Below are positions 26,721 through 36,000 of a DNA stretch of 64,000 nt, in pieces. Source of the stretch: Hoeflea ulvae (GTDB lineage Bacteria; Pseudomonadota; Alphaproteobacteria; Rhizobiales; Rhizobiaceae); contig NZ_JAOVZQ010000001.1 in NCBI RefSeq assembly GCF_026619435.1, forward strand, positions 3,107,501 to 3,171,500, given 5' to 3'. Positions within the stretch are counted from its first letter, which is position 1; each line of letters starts with the position of its first letter. Below the pieces are notes generated by a model. The model did no database searches. It was not told the DNA's origin and saw only the letters and a program-made list of their open reading frames with translations. The position numbers were made by a program, and so were the translations under genes.

Positions 26721-27343
26721 AAACCTGCAAAAAACCCGCCCCCACCGCCAGCAATTCCAGCCACTTGCCCAAAATCCACGCCGATTTCATCCACACACCG
26801 CCCACCCGTGCGACATTACACACGCCTTTGCCAGATCGGATGTTGCGGGACCACGGATCCCGGAGCGGCACAGGACGGTTGATCCGGTCGGCGCGGAGCC
26901 GAACCGTGCCGGGCCGGAGGGATTGAGGAACGACATCCCGGCGTGTTCCTGTCTTCAGACAGCCACGCCGGTGCCGGCGAGCAAGCTGCCCCGTGTCAGC
27001 CGCCGGCAGGCCCGCATGCTAGAGGGCAGCTATGCTTGAAGGCCTGCGGGAAGGACGGGTTCGGCGGTGCGGGCCGCGCGAACGGTAACGAACCGTCCGC
27101 AGCGCGTGATCGGGACTTGATTCAGGAACCACCCGGCGCCCGGAAGGCCCCGGGTCCGACACCGGCGGGGCGCCGCGCGAGCGCGCCAAAGCCACCCCTA
27201 GCATTCCATCCGGGCCCGCCCCGGGCGCCCCGCATTCCGGCCTGTCGCAGACAGCCACCGGACCACAAGAGCTCAAACCGCCGGTGACGATTGTCACGCG
27301 CGGATCCTGGTCGTGTCGTTGGGGATTGAAAATCCTGGGAATT
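26721..27343. other. GC-rich stretch without recognisable gene
   Basis: About 620 bases between repeat blocks. Open frames on both strands are proline/arginine-rich and lack recognisable motifs or ribosome-binding sites. I see no tRNA, rRNA, SRP, RNase P or tmRNA signature. It may be a decayed gene or spacer. Confidence 0.5.
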
Positions 27344-27533
27344 CCCCTCACCTGCAATTTCTAGCACTTAGCTTGCGCTAAGACACTGAAATTGCTTCCT
27401 CTCCCACAACGGGGAGAGGCCGAATCGTGGAAATCTCGGCACCCTTTCCTCTACCCTTGGGGAGAGGATACAAAATCGCGGTCTTAGCCGCAGGCCAAGT
27501 CGCAGATTTTGTTGGTAAGGGGGCGCTATCCGA
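27344..27533. repeat. Third copy of the palindromic repeat mosaic (B-A)
   Basis: Unit B (27344-27419) is nearly identical to 25751-25828. A diverged unit A (27428-27533) keeps the CAAAATCGCG and CGCAGATTTTGTTGGT flanks, with the central hairpin changed to CTTAGCCGCAGGCCAAG. Confidence 0.75.
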
Positions 27534-27595
27534 CAATCCGAAACAATTCGCGCAAGCGCGGCGCCTGCCCGGCAAGAGGCCGGGCACAGCGAAAA

Positions 27596-27970
27596 CTACC
27601 GGGCCTTGCGGGCGGCATAGCGCTTGTCGCGCTTTTCCTTCATCGCGGCCATGTCGGCGACGGCGCGTTCGGCGCGGGCCTTGTCTTCGGCCTCGCGGGC
27701 CAGGCGTTCGGCATGTTCGGCGGCATAGGCGGCTTCGGCATCGGCAGCGTCCTGGGCTGCCTTGCGTTCCTGCTCTTCGGCCTTCAGGCGGGCGCGTTCG
27801 GCCTGGCGCTCGGCGCGCGCCTTGGCAACCGCTTCGCGCTCGAGGCGCCGTGCAATAACTTCGGGATCATCCGCCTTCGGTGCGGCCTTGAGTTTCTCCA
27901 GAAGCTTCTTCTTGGCTTCCATGGCGTCCTCACGGCGGTCGGTGAAGGTGGTGCGTACTTGCTTTTTCAA
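27596..27970 (-). CDS. DUF6481-like Ala/Glu/Arg-rich coiled-coil protein
   Basis: 124 residues, almost all charged helix: FTDRREDAMEAKKKLLEKLKAAPKADDPEVIARR near the start and EKRDKRYAARKAR at the end, the pattern of alphaproteobacterial DUF6481 proteins. The start is taken as a TTG (27970) with AAGGA 8 bases upstream; a second TTG lies 14 codons further upstream. No ATG fits well. Function unknown. Confidence 0.65.
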   Translation of the reverse strand: MKKQVRTTFTDRREDAMEAKKKLLEKLKAAPKADDPEVIARRLEREAVAKARAERQAERARLKAEEQERKAAQDAADAEAAYAAEHAERLAREAEDKARAERAVADMAAMKEKRDKRYAARKAR

Positions 27971-28267
27971 ACGAAATTCGTCCTTGGTTGGGAGTGGTGC
28001 CAATGCGGCCAACCGCCAAAACCGGCGGTAGATAAGGTATTTGACGCTTCAACGGCAACTATACAACCCCATCGGGCTGTTTTGGGCGAGACTATTTTTG
28101 ATCCGCAAGCGCTGGTGACAGCCCAAATCGACCCGCAGCCACCGGACCGGACAGCACTGAACCAGCGCCGGGGTCAGCACCCGGTGAATGCAAATTGCCA
28201 TGCCGCCCTTCCCCGAATCCCTTGCGCGCGCTAGACCGCAGTCCTATCAATCCGAAAGGCATGTAAG

Positions 28268-28486
28268 ATGAGCGACGAAACCCGGGATTCCAATGGCGCA
28301 GTTCTGGCTGACGGCGACAATGTCACCCTGATCAAGGATCTCAAGGTCAAGGGCACCTCCTCCACGCTCAAGCGCGGCACCATGGTCAAGGGCATCAGGC
28401 TCACCGGCAACCCCGACGAGGTCGAATGCCGGGTCGAGAAGATCAAGGGCCTGGTGCTCAGGACCGAATTTCTGAAAAAGGCCTAG
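28268..28486 (+). CDS. PhnA/YjdM-like protein
   Basis: 72 residues: MSDETRDSNGAVLADGDNVTLIKDLKVKG... and KRGTMVKGIRLTGNPDEVECRVEKIKGLVLRTEFLKKA, the C-terminal domain of PhnA (YjdM). The N-terminal zinc ribbon of the long form is absent, as in many alphaproteobacteria. Despite the name, family members are not shown to act in phosphonate breakdown. It stands alone, convergent with the SLATT-like gene. Confidence 0.9.
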   Translation: MSDETRDSNGAVLADGDNVTLIKDLKVKGTSSTLKRGTMVKGIRLTGNPDEVECRVEKIKGLVLRTEFLKKA

Positions 28487-28528
28487 CTGCCACTGACACA
28501 TGCGGTAGGAGAAAAAATCCTGCCGCAT

Positions 28529-29035
28529 TTAACCAGAGAATGCATTTCTTCCAGTTTCAATAGATTTGTTTGTCGAATTAAGGCCATTGAAATACTGCGC
28601 GCTTTCGTCAAGGACGATAGCACCGACATCCATTGAAAGTTTTCCTGCAAGCTCAAGGAGTTCAACCTCATTTCCGTCTCTTAAAAATTTGAGCTTTTCA
28701 ATTTTGGCACTATTCACCGCAGATTCTAGCTGAAATTGCGCGATACGGTGACTCCTCCAAGAGTTCTCCCAAGCAAAAAAACTCGACAATGAAATGGTTA
28801 CAGCGCTGGCAAATGCAAAAAGGGAAATAAGTTTGTTCCGTTTATAACCGAACAAAACCTCTGGTTTGTCTGACGAGGAAGCTGAAAGATAGGCTACAAA
28901 AACGGCCGACAAGATGGCAAACACACCTGAGAATCTATGCAACCAGAATTTCAATGTGCCATTCCATTGATACCAGTAAATCTGCGATTCAGCGTATGAA
29001 AAGGCAATATCAAGGGCGTCCAGTGCTTCTTTCAT
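28529..29035 (-). CDS. SLATT/DUF4231-like two-TM protein, low-GC, candidate effector
   Basis: 168 residues. An N-terminal amphipathic part (SYAESQIYWYQWNGTLKFWLHR) precedes two membrane helices (FSGVFAILSAVFVAYLSA and LISLFAFASAVTISLSSFFAW) and a long helical region (ENSWRSHRIAQFQLESAVNSAKIEKLKFLRDG), the layout of DUF4231/SLATT proteins. SLATT proteins are predicted pore-forming effectors of nucleotide-signalling defence systems, but no partner nucleotidyltransferase or SLOG gene lies next to it. It is visibly more AT-rich than its neighbours, suggesting transfer. The family call is by pattern, not by search. Confidence 0.6.
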   Translation of the reverse strand: MKEALDALDIAFSYAESQIYWYQWNGTLKFWLHRFSGVFAILSAVFVAYLSASSSDKPEVLFGYKRNKLISLFAFASAVTISLSSFFAWENSWRSHRIAQFQLESAVNSAKIEKLKFLRDGNEVELLELAGKLSMDVGAIVLDESAQYFNGLNSTNKSIETGRNAFSG

Positions 29036-29096
29036 ATTAACTTCCTCCCAACCAAAGATGCCATAAATACAGATATCATCCTATCTCTATTCCCCC

Positions 29097-30305
29097 TCAC
29101 CGCTTGCCGATGCGCCTGGCAAGCGGCGTTGAACTCAGGCCGTGGGCGAGGATCGACAGGGCCACGGTCATCGAGACGCAGGCCAGCAATTCGGCCTCGT
29201 CGGGAAAATCGAATTCATCCATGATCACTAGGGTGAACAGGATCGAGGCCAGTCCGCGCGGACCGAACCAGCCCAGAAAAAGCTTGTCCCGGGTCTTCAG
29301 CCCGGAGCCCAGAAGCGACAGCCAGATCGCCCCCACCCGCACCACGGTGAGAAACAGCACCGCGATCACCACGGTCTTGAGCGAGGCATGCGCCAGCCCG
29401 TCGGGCAGCAGCAATGCGCCAAACACCAGGAATGACGACATGGTCAGGATCTGCCCCGCACCTTCCATGAATTCGCGCACGAAATGGATATTGTGCCGGT
29501 AGGAATTGCCAAAGATCATTCCGGCGACGAAGGCGGCGATGAAGCCGTTGCCGCCGATCACTTCGGCCAGCACATAGGCCGCAAAGGCGGCCGCCACAAA
29601 CACCACGCCTTCCGCCGCGGCCGCAATCAGCCGGCGGGATTGCGCCAGATCCATCAGCCGCGCCACCAGCCAGCCGGTGGCAATACCGGCCAGCGGACCG
29701 AGCACGATCTGGGTCAGCGCGTCGCGCGCCAGCCCGTCGGTGCTGGCCTGCATCATCCCCGCCGAGGCGAGAATCGCGCCAAGCAGCACAAAGGGCAGCA
29801 CCAGCCCGTCATTGAGCCCGCTTTCGACATTGATGGTCTCGCTCAGTTCCTCGGGAACGCTGGAATTGGTGACAACGCCCTGCGCCAGCGCCGCATCGGT
29901 CGGCGTCAGCACCGCTGCGGTGAGCAACGCCATGGCGACGCCGCCTTCGGGGCTGACCAGAAAGGTCACCAGCGTGCCGAGCAGGATCGACAGCGGCAGG
30001 CCGATCAGCAGCATCCGCGCCGGCAGTTTCCAGTTCTGCCTGAGTTTTGAGAACTGCACATGCGAGGCATCGGCAAACAACACCAGCACCAGGGTGATTT
30101 CCGCCAGCAACCGCTTGCCCTCGTCCAGCACCTCCTGCGGCGCAGCCATGCGCAGCGGCTCAGCCAGGGCATAGCCCAGGCACATGAAAATGATCGGCAG
30201 CGTCAGGATCGAGCGATTGATGGCGCGGCTAAAGAGCGAATAGGCAATGAAGGCGGCAAGGATTGCCAGCACGACCAGATCGAGATGCAGGCCCTGGCTC
30301 ATCAT
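29097..30305 (-). CDS. Cation:proton antiporter (CPA1/NhaP type)
   Basis: 402 residues with about 12 membrane helices. Characteristic are LTAAVLTPTDAALAQGVVTNSSVPEELSETINVESGLNDGLVLPFVLLGA, with the TPTD and the ion-binding ESGLNDG, and GWFGPRGLASILFTLVI near the end. It exchanges Na+ or K+ for H+ across the inner membrane. The first ATG has GGAG 6 bases upstream. Monocistronic; no regulation is visible. Confidence 0.92.
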   Translation of the reverse strand: MMSQGLHLDLVVLAILAAFIAYSLFSRAINRSILTLPIIFMCLGYALAEPLRMAAPQEVLDEGKRLLAEITLVLVLFADASHVQFSKLRQNWKLPARMLLIGLPLSILLGTLVTFLVSPEGGVAMALLTAAVLTPTDAALAQGVVTNSSVPEELSETINVESGLNDGLVLPFVLLGAILASAGMMQASTDGLARDALTQIVLGPLAGIATGWLVARLMDLAQSRRLIAAAAEGVVFVAAAFAAYVLAEVIGGNGFIAAFVAGMIFGNSYRHNIHFVREFMEGAGQILTMSSFLVFGALLLPDGLAHASLKTVVIAVLFLTVVRVGAIWLSLLGSGLKTRDKLFLGWFGPRGLASILFTLVIMDEFDFPDEAELLACVSMTVALSILAHGLSSTPLARRIGKR

Positions 30306-30383
30306 GTCAGCTCCGGTTGATGGTGAGCCGATTATGGGCCGCACCAACCACCTTTACCACCGCTATGACGCCAGTGCCGGCCA

Positions 30384-31862
30384 TCAGGTGCCGCAATAGG
30401 TCGTGTACGCGCCGAAATCCGAGGGCGCGCCGAGTGCAAAGACTTCCAGCCCCGGCCGCGCTGTGAATGGATCGGCCAGCACCTCGACCAGCCGTTCAAA
30501 CGGCGCAAGATCACCCTTGGTGGCTGAAGCAAGGGCAGCCTCGACCATGTGGTTGCGCGGGATATAGACCGGGTTGACCCGGTCCATCGCTGCTGCCCGG
30601 TCTTCGACTGACCCCTCCTCGCGGGCAAGGCGGGCCTGCCACAGGGGCAGCCAGACATCAAAGCCCGCAGGATTGGCAAGCAGCGTCCGGGTCGGTGACG
30701 CATCGCCCGAAAGCGCCGAGGACAGGCTGCGGAACACAAGGGTGAAATCGGCGTTCTGGGTTTCCAGCACCGCCAGCAACCCGGTGGCAATTTCCATGTC
30801 TTCCGGCTCTTCGCGGCTCAGCCCCAGCTTGGCGCGCATGCCCTTGAGCCATTCCCGCTCATAGACAAGCGGAAAGCCGTTGATCACCTCGCCCGCCTGC
30901 CGCACCGCATCGTCGCTGTCATCGGGATTGATCAGGTCGAGCAGGGTTTCGGCCAGCCGCGCCAGGTTCCACTGGGCGATCTTGGGCTGGTTGCCATAGG
31001 CATAGCGGCCATTGCGATCGATCGAGGAAAACACGGTTGCCGGGTCATAGCCGTCGATAAAGGCGCAAGGACCGTAATCGATGGTCTCGCCGGAAATCGT
31101 CATATTGTCGGTGTTCATCACGCCGTGGACAAAGCCGAGCAGCATCCATCTGGCAATCAGTGCTGCCTGCCGGTCGCGCACCGCCTTCAACAGCCCGAGA
31201 TAGCGGCCAGGCTCATCGGCGAGTTCCGGATAGTGCCGGGCAATGGCATAATCCGCCAGTTGCCTCAGCCGCTCGGTCTCGCCGCGGGCTGCAAAGAACT
31301 GGAAGGTGCCGACGCGCAAATGGCTCGACGCCACCCGTGCCAGCACGGCGCCAGGCTCCGGACCGTCCTGGCGCATGATCTGTTCGCCGGTGGCCACTGC
31401 CGCCAGCGCCCGCGTCGTCGGCACGCCGAGCGCATGCATGGCTTCGCCGATGACATATTCGCGCAGCACCGGGCCAAGCACCGCCTTGCCGTCACCGCCG
31501 CGTGAAAACGGCGTCCGGCCGGAACCCTTGAGGTGGATGTCGCGGCGTATACCATCTCTGGCGATCACCTCGCCCAGCAGCAATGCGCGGCCATCGCCGA
31601 GCTGCGGCGAGAAGCCGCCGAACTGATGCCCGGCATAGGCCATCGCCAGCGGCGTCGCACCTTCGGGCGCGGTGTGTCCGGCAAAGATCGCGGCCCCGGT
31701 CTCAGTGTCGAGCGCGTCTGCGTCAAGGCCAAGCTTGGTGGCGAGATCCCGGTTGAACCGGATCATTTTGGGCTCGGGAACCTCGGCGCCCTTCCAGGGG
31801 ACATAAAAGCCCTCGAGATCGCGGGCGTAGGAATTGTCGAACTGAAATCCTGCGAAGCTCAT
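30384..31862 (-). CDS. selO: Protein adenylyltransferase SelO
   Basis: 492 residues. A kinase-like fold that AMPylates proteins: AYAGHQFGGFSPQLGDGRALLLGEV (about 75-100), LKGSGRTPFSRGGDGKAVLGPVLREY, and HGVMNTDNMTISGETIDYGPCAFIDGYDP, which holds catalytic Asn and Asp. It ends YCGT, with Cys where animal SELENOO has selenocysteine. In other bacteria SelO controls glutathionylation in oxidative stress. AGAGGA fixes the ATG. It lies downstream of msrB-msrA in the same direction, with a weak hairpin between. Confidence 0.95.
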   Translation of the reverse strand: MSFAGFQFDNSYARDLEGFYVPWKGAEVPEPKMIRFNRDLATKLGLDADALDTETGAAIFAGHTAPEGATPLAMAYAGHQFGGFSPQLGDGRALLLGEVIARDGIRRDIHLKGSGRTPFSRGGDGKAVLGPVLREYVIGEAMHALGVPTTRALAAVATGEQIMRQDGPEPGAVLARVASSHLRVGTFQFFAARGETERLRQLADYAIARHYPELADEPGRYLGLLKAVRDRQAALIARWMLLGFVHGVMNTDNMTISGETIDYGPCAFIDGYDPATVFSSIDRNGRYAYGNQPKIAQWNLARLAETLLDLINPDDSDDAVRQAGEVINGFPLVYEREWLKGMRAKLGLSREEPEDMEIATGLLAVLETQNADFTLVFRSLSSALSGDASPTRTLLANPAGFDVWLPLWQARLAREEGSVEDRAAAMDRVNPVYIPRNHMVEAALASATKGDLAPFERLVEVLADPFTARPGLEVFALGAPSDFGAYTTYCGT

Positions 31863-31903
31863 GGAAACATCCTCTGGCCAGATTTTTCCGGACACGCCGG
31901 AAA

Positions 31904-31931
31904 ACCGAGCGACCGAAATGATCGGTCGCTC
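31904..31931 (-). terminator. Hairpin between msrA and selO
   Basis: GAGCGACC (31907-31914) and GGTCGCTC (31924-31931) form an 8-bp stem; on the minus strand it is followed by GGTTTTCC. A weak terminator or processing site that may reduce read-through into selO. Confidence 0.5.
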
Positions 31932-31957
31932 TTTATGTTTGGGACAAGCGAAGCTCG

Positions 31958-32464
31958 CTATTCGGCGGCGTCACGCTTGGGCAGCACCCAGCCGGGCCGG
32001 ACGAAATGGCAGGTATAGCCGTTCGGGATCCGCTCGAGATAATCCTGGTGTTCGGGCTCGGCTTCCCAGAAATCGCCCACGGGCTCGACTTCGGTCACAA
32101 CCTTGCCCGGCCACAACCCCGACGCATCGACATCGGCGATGGTGTCGAGCGCTGTCTGGCGCTGCTGCTCGTCGGTGAAATAGATCGCCGAACGATAGGC
32201 GGTGCCGCGGTCATTGCCCTGCCGGTTGGGCGTGCTCGGATCGTGGATCTGGAAGAAGAACTCCAGCAGCTCGCGATAGCTGATCCGGTTCGGATCAAAG
32301 CTGATCTCGATGGCTTCGGCATGGGTGCCGTGGTCACGATAGGTGGCGTTCTTCACATCGCCGCCGGTATAGCCGACGCGGGTGTCTTCCACGCCGGGCA
32401 TCTTGCGGATCAGGTCCTGCATGCCCCAGAAACATCCGCCGGCAAGTACTGCGCGTTCGCTCAT
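31958..32464 (-). CDS. msrA: Peptide methionine (S)-S-oxide reductase
   Basis: 168 residues. The catalytic GGCFWG is at residues 9-14, with [28 protein letters not shown] and the C-terminal GYTCHF (resolving Cys). It repairs S-sulfoxide of methionine. The ATG follows the msrB stop directly (TAGATG), so translation is coupled. Confidence 0.96.
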   Translation of the reverse strand: MSERAVLAGGCFWGMQDLIRKMPGVEDTRVGYTGGDVKNATYRDHGTHAEAIEISFDPNRISYRELLEFFFQIHDPSTPNRQGNDRGTAYRSAIYFTDEQQRQTALDTIADVDASGLWPGKVVTEVEPVGDFWEAEPEHQDYLERIPNGYTCHFVRPGWVLPKRDAAE

Positions 32465-32914
32465 CTAGATATCCTCCACCTGGTCAACATACTCGCCATA
32501 GCCTTCATCCACCATCTCGGCCTTGGGGATGAACCGCAGCGAAGCCGAATTGATGCAATAGCGCAAGCCGCCGCGATCCTTCGGCCCGTCCGGGAACACA
32601 TGTCCCAGATGGCTGTCGCCGTCGCGCGAGCGCACTTCGGTGCGCACCATGCCCAGCGTTACGTCACGCAGTTCCTCGACATGGGCGGGCTCGATCGGCT
32701 TGGTGAAGCTCGGCCAGCCACAGCCGCTTTCGAATTTGTCCGACGAGGCAAACAGCGGTTCGCCCGAGACGATGTCGACATAGATGCCGGCCGCCTTGTT
32801 GTCATTGTACTCACCGGTAAAGGGACGCTCGGTCCCGTTCTGCTGGGTCACCCGGAACTGCTCGGGCGTCAGCCTGGCAATGGCGTCTTCTGTCTTGGCG
32901 AATGTCTTGGTCAT
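32465..32914 (-). CDS. msrB: Peptide methionine (R)-S-oxide reductase
   Basis: 149 residues. [12 protein letters not shown] (about 64-75), [17 protein letters not shown] and the catalytic Cys in [11 protein letters not shown] (about 118-128). The paired CxxC zinc ligands of form-1 MsrB are absent, so it is the zinc-free form. GGAAGGAG lies 6 bases upstream of the ATG; the in-frame extension upstream is not conserved-looking. First gene of the msrB-msrA unit. Confidence 0.95.
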   Translation of the reverse strand: MTKTFAKTEDAIARLTPEQFRVTQQNGTERPFTGEYNDNKAAGIYVDIVSGEPLFASSDKFESGCGWPSFTKPIEPAHVEELRDVTLGMVRTEVRSRDGDSHLGHVFPDGPKDRGGLRYCINSASLRFIPKAEMVDEGYGEYVDQVEDI

Positions 32915-33052
32915 GGGTGCTCCTTCCATCAAGGCCTTGAAGCCTGTTTGAGAAATGGGGCATGGCGGCCCGGTTTTCAATCGCCCGGCCCGTCCGCAAT
33001 CGCTGATCGGCGTCACGCGCGGTCAATTTGTGGTGAGGCCGAAGCCGCGCGC

Positions 33053-36000
33053 TCAATATTCGCGTTCGAAGAAGATGCCGCCCTTGGTTTCACCATCCGC
33101 ACCGGCCTCGCCACGCAGCTTGATGCCCTTGCCGATATCGAGATCGATCCGGGCCTTGCTCGAACCGGCAGAGGCGCCGCTCTCGAGACCGAAATAGGTG
33201 CGGTCATTGAGATATTTGCCGACACCGAGCGATGTGTCGCCGGTTTCCTCGTCGGTGCGCACATCGATGTCGTCCACACCGGTGGCACGGCGCAGGGTTT
33301 CGACCAGTCCGCCGCCCTTGACCGCACCGGTCAACTGTCCGGCGGCTTCGGCCAACTGGGCAATCTGCAGCGGCGACAGGCTGCTCATCGAGCGCCCGAA
33401 CACGAGCTGCGCCAGGATTTCGTCCTCGGGCAGATCCGGGCTCGAAGTGAAGCTGATCGTCGGCGCATCGGCCCGCCCGGTCACCAGCACGGTGATCGTG
33501 GTGGTGCCGGACTGGCTCGAGGCTGCCAGATCCAGGATCGGCACGACCGAGCCGGCAAAGCCGAGGCTGCCCCGGGTGAAATCAAGCCGCTTGCCGAGCA
33601 CGCTGAGCCGGCCGCGGGTCAGATCGAAACCGCCGGCTGCCACCGGCGCGCCGATATTGCCGGTCAGCCGCAAGCCGCCGCCCAGTTCCACATCCATGCC
33701 CCTGCCGCGTACGAAGATGCGGCTGGCCCGGACCTGCACATCCAGTGCAAGCCCGCCGGACGAGCTGCCGTCGCTGCTGCCCGACAGACGCTCGGCCTGG
33801 GACTGAACCTGCGCCGTGGCGTTCTTGTGGGTGACATCAAGCCCGGCGATCGAACTTGGCAGCGTGTCGGGAACCGTGATCGTGGTCTCGTCCAGTCGCA
33901 CCGTACCGCCAAGCTCCGGCAGCGCCGTCAAAGGTCCGGTCAGGGTCAGATCGGCATCAAACTGTGTCGCCACCATCTGGCCGTCGGCATAGCGCCCTCG
34001 ATCCACCTTCAGGTTCAGATCGGCGGGGAAATTGGCGGCCGCGTCGATCGACACAGTCCCGGAGCCGCTGATCTTGCCGCCCGAGGACAACTCGCCCGAC
34101 AGCGCGCGGATTGTTGCCTGTCCGGGCGTCAGGCCGATATCCGCGCTCAGATTGTCGATGGCGATGCCCGTCCGACCATCAACCAGCCGCGCGCCGGAGG
34201 TTGTGATCGATCCGGCAATCTGCGGCGTTGCCACAGACCCGTCGATATTGATATTGGCATTGGCCGTTCCGGTCAGCGCCAGCCCCTGCTGGGCAAGGGT
34301 TCGCGACAGCAGCGAGAACGGCACGCTGCCATTGATCTGCGCGGAGATGGCGCGCGCGCCAGCAGTATCCAGCCCGCCCGATGCAGCGAAGGACAGGCCG
34401 CCGCCATCGCCGCGCGCATCAAAGCTCAGCCGCCCGCCATTCAACCCGCCGCTTGCGCTGATCGACATCGGCAGGTCCGCGACCGATGAGGCCGCTGCAG
34501 CGCGGACATCGCTGGCATTGAGATCATAGCTGACCACCGGTGCCGAGGCCGTTCCGCTGACTTTGACATTGCCCGACAGCGAGCCCGACAATCCGCCGCC
34601 CGGAGCAACCGCATTGATCGAGGTCAGCGGCAGGCCGGTTATCGCGATATCGATGTCCAGCGCCTCGCCGGCAGTGCCGGTCACTGCAACCTCTCCGCCG
34701 CCCGGCGAGATCACAAGCCGCTCGATCCGGGCAGCGCCGTCGACAACCACCACCCGCGCCTTTTCGGTCAGTCTGACCGCAAGCCCGTTCCAGGTCGTCT
34801 GGCCGCTTTCCAGCTCCAGTTCCAGCCCCTCGTCGCCCTGACGCAGCCGAGCCTCCAGCGCCACCGGCAATCCGGCGGCCTGGGCCTTGCCGTCGATCAC
34901 GGTCCAGCCGTCCGACTGGGAGAATTCTGCCTTGAGCCCGGAGACATCGGTGCCGCCGGCGTTCAATGAGGCGACATCGAGCGTGCCGGTCGGCTTCGGC
35001 GCCCCCATCAGATCGGCAATGCTGGCATCCAGGCTGGCGTCGCGCACGGAAAACCCGTCGCCCGAAAGTTCCGGGAATCCGAGCTTGATATCGGCCACGG
35101 AGATGGTGTCTTGCACGTCAAACTTGATTGTGCCGCCGCCACTGCCGGTGATCGACTGCAGCGCCAGTGCCGAGAGCGAACCGATATCCTTGAGGTCGAG
35201 ATCGATAGTTCCCACGGGCCGAAAGGCCTCATCCAGCACCAGTGTTCCCGATATCAGATTGTCGGCCACCTGCAACCGCAGCGGATCGATCCGGACCGCG
35301 CCTTCGGAGCGGGCGAGCACAACACTGCCGTCGATCGGCTTGCCTTCCAGCGAGCCGGTAATGTCAATATCGGCCTGCGGCGCATCCGGATCCGCCACGC
35401 CTTTGGCCGCAAGCACCAGATCGGACAGATCGCGGCCCTGGACCATCAATCCGTCACCCGTCAGCGTCGCTTCGAAGCCGGGTGCGGAAGCCTGTCCGGA
35501 CAGGGTTGCCGAAAGGCTCGCACCGCCCGACACGGCCTCGCTGACGCCTGCCAGGCTGGAGATGCTGGCTGCAATGTCGCCGGCAATCTCGCCCTCGCTG
35601 CCAAGCGCCACGCCGCCCGAAGCCTTGACGACATCGGTCGACAGCTGGAAGTCACGCACGGTGACCGCACCGGCATCATCACGCGCCACCTCGCCGCCGA
35701 ATTCCATTGTTGCGCCGAGCATCTTCGGCGCTTCCGCCGACAGCACCGCGGTGCGCAGCGTTCCCGAAAGTTGGGCGGCAAGCCCGCCGGCGCTGTCATA
35801 GGCAAGATCCTGCATCACCACATTGGCAACACCCGAGCTGACAGTCAGGCTCTCGCTCGACACCGAGCCGTCTTCGGCCAGCGTGACATCGCCGGCAAGC
35901 GAGACACCGCCGGCGACGGCGCGGGCGAGGATTTCGTTGGCCGAGCCTATGGCGCCGGCCTTGACGTCAATCATGCCGGTGCCGCTGCGGGTGGCGAGCG

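Noticed and set aside
25628..27533. CRISPR array
   Set aside because: Repeat units are long, palindromic and irregularly spaced; no uniform short spacers or cas genes.
30384..30400. Selenocysteine in SelO
   Set aside because: The C-terminal position is an ordinary Cys codon (YCGT) and no SECIS is needed.
32006..34489. 827-codon open frame on the plus strand
   Set aside because: Antisense to msrA, msrB and the tamB 3' part; composition typical of a shadow frame.
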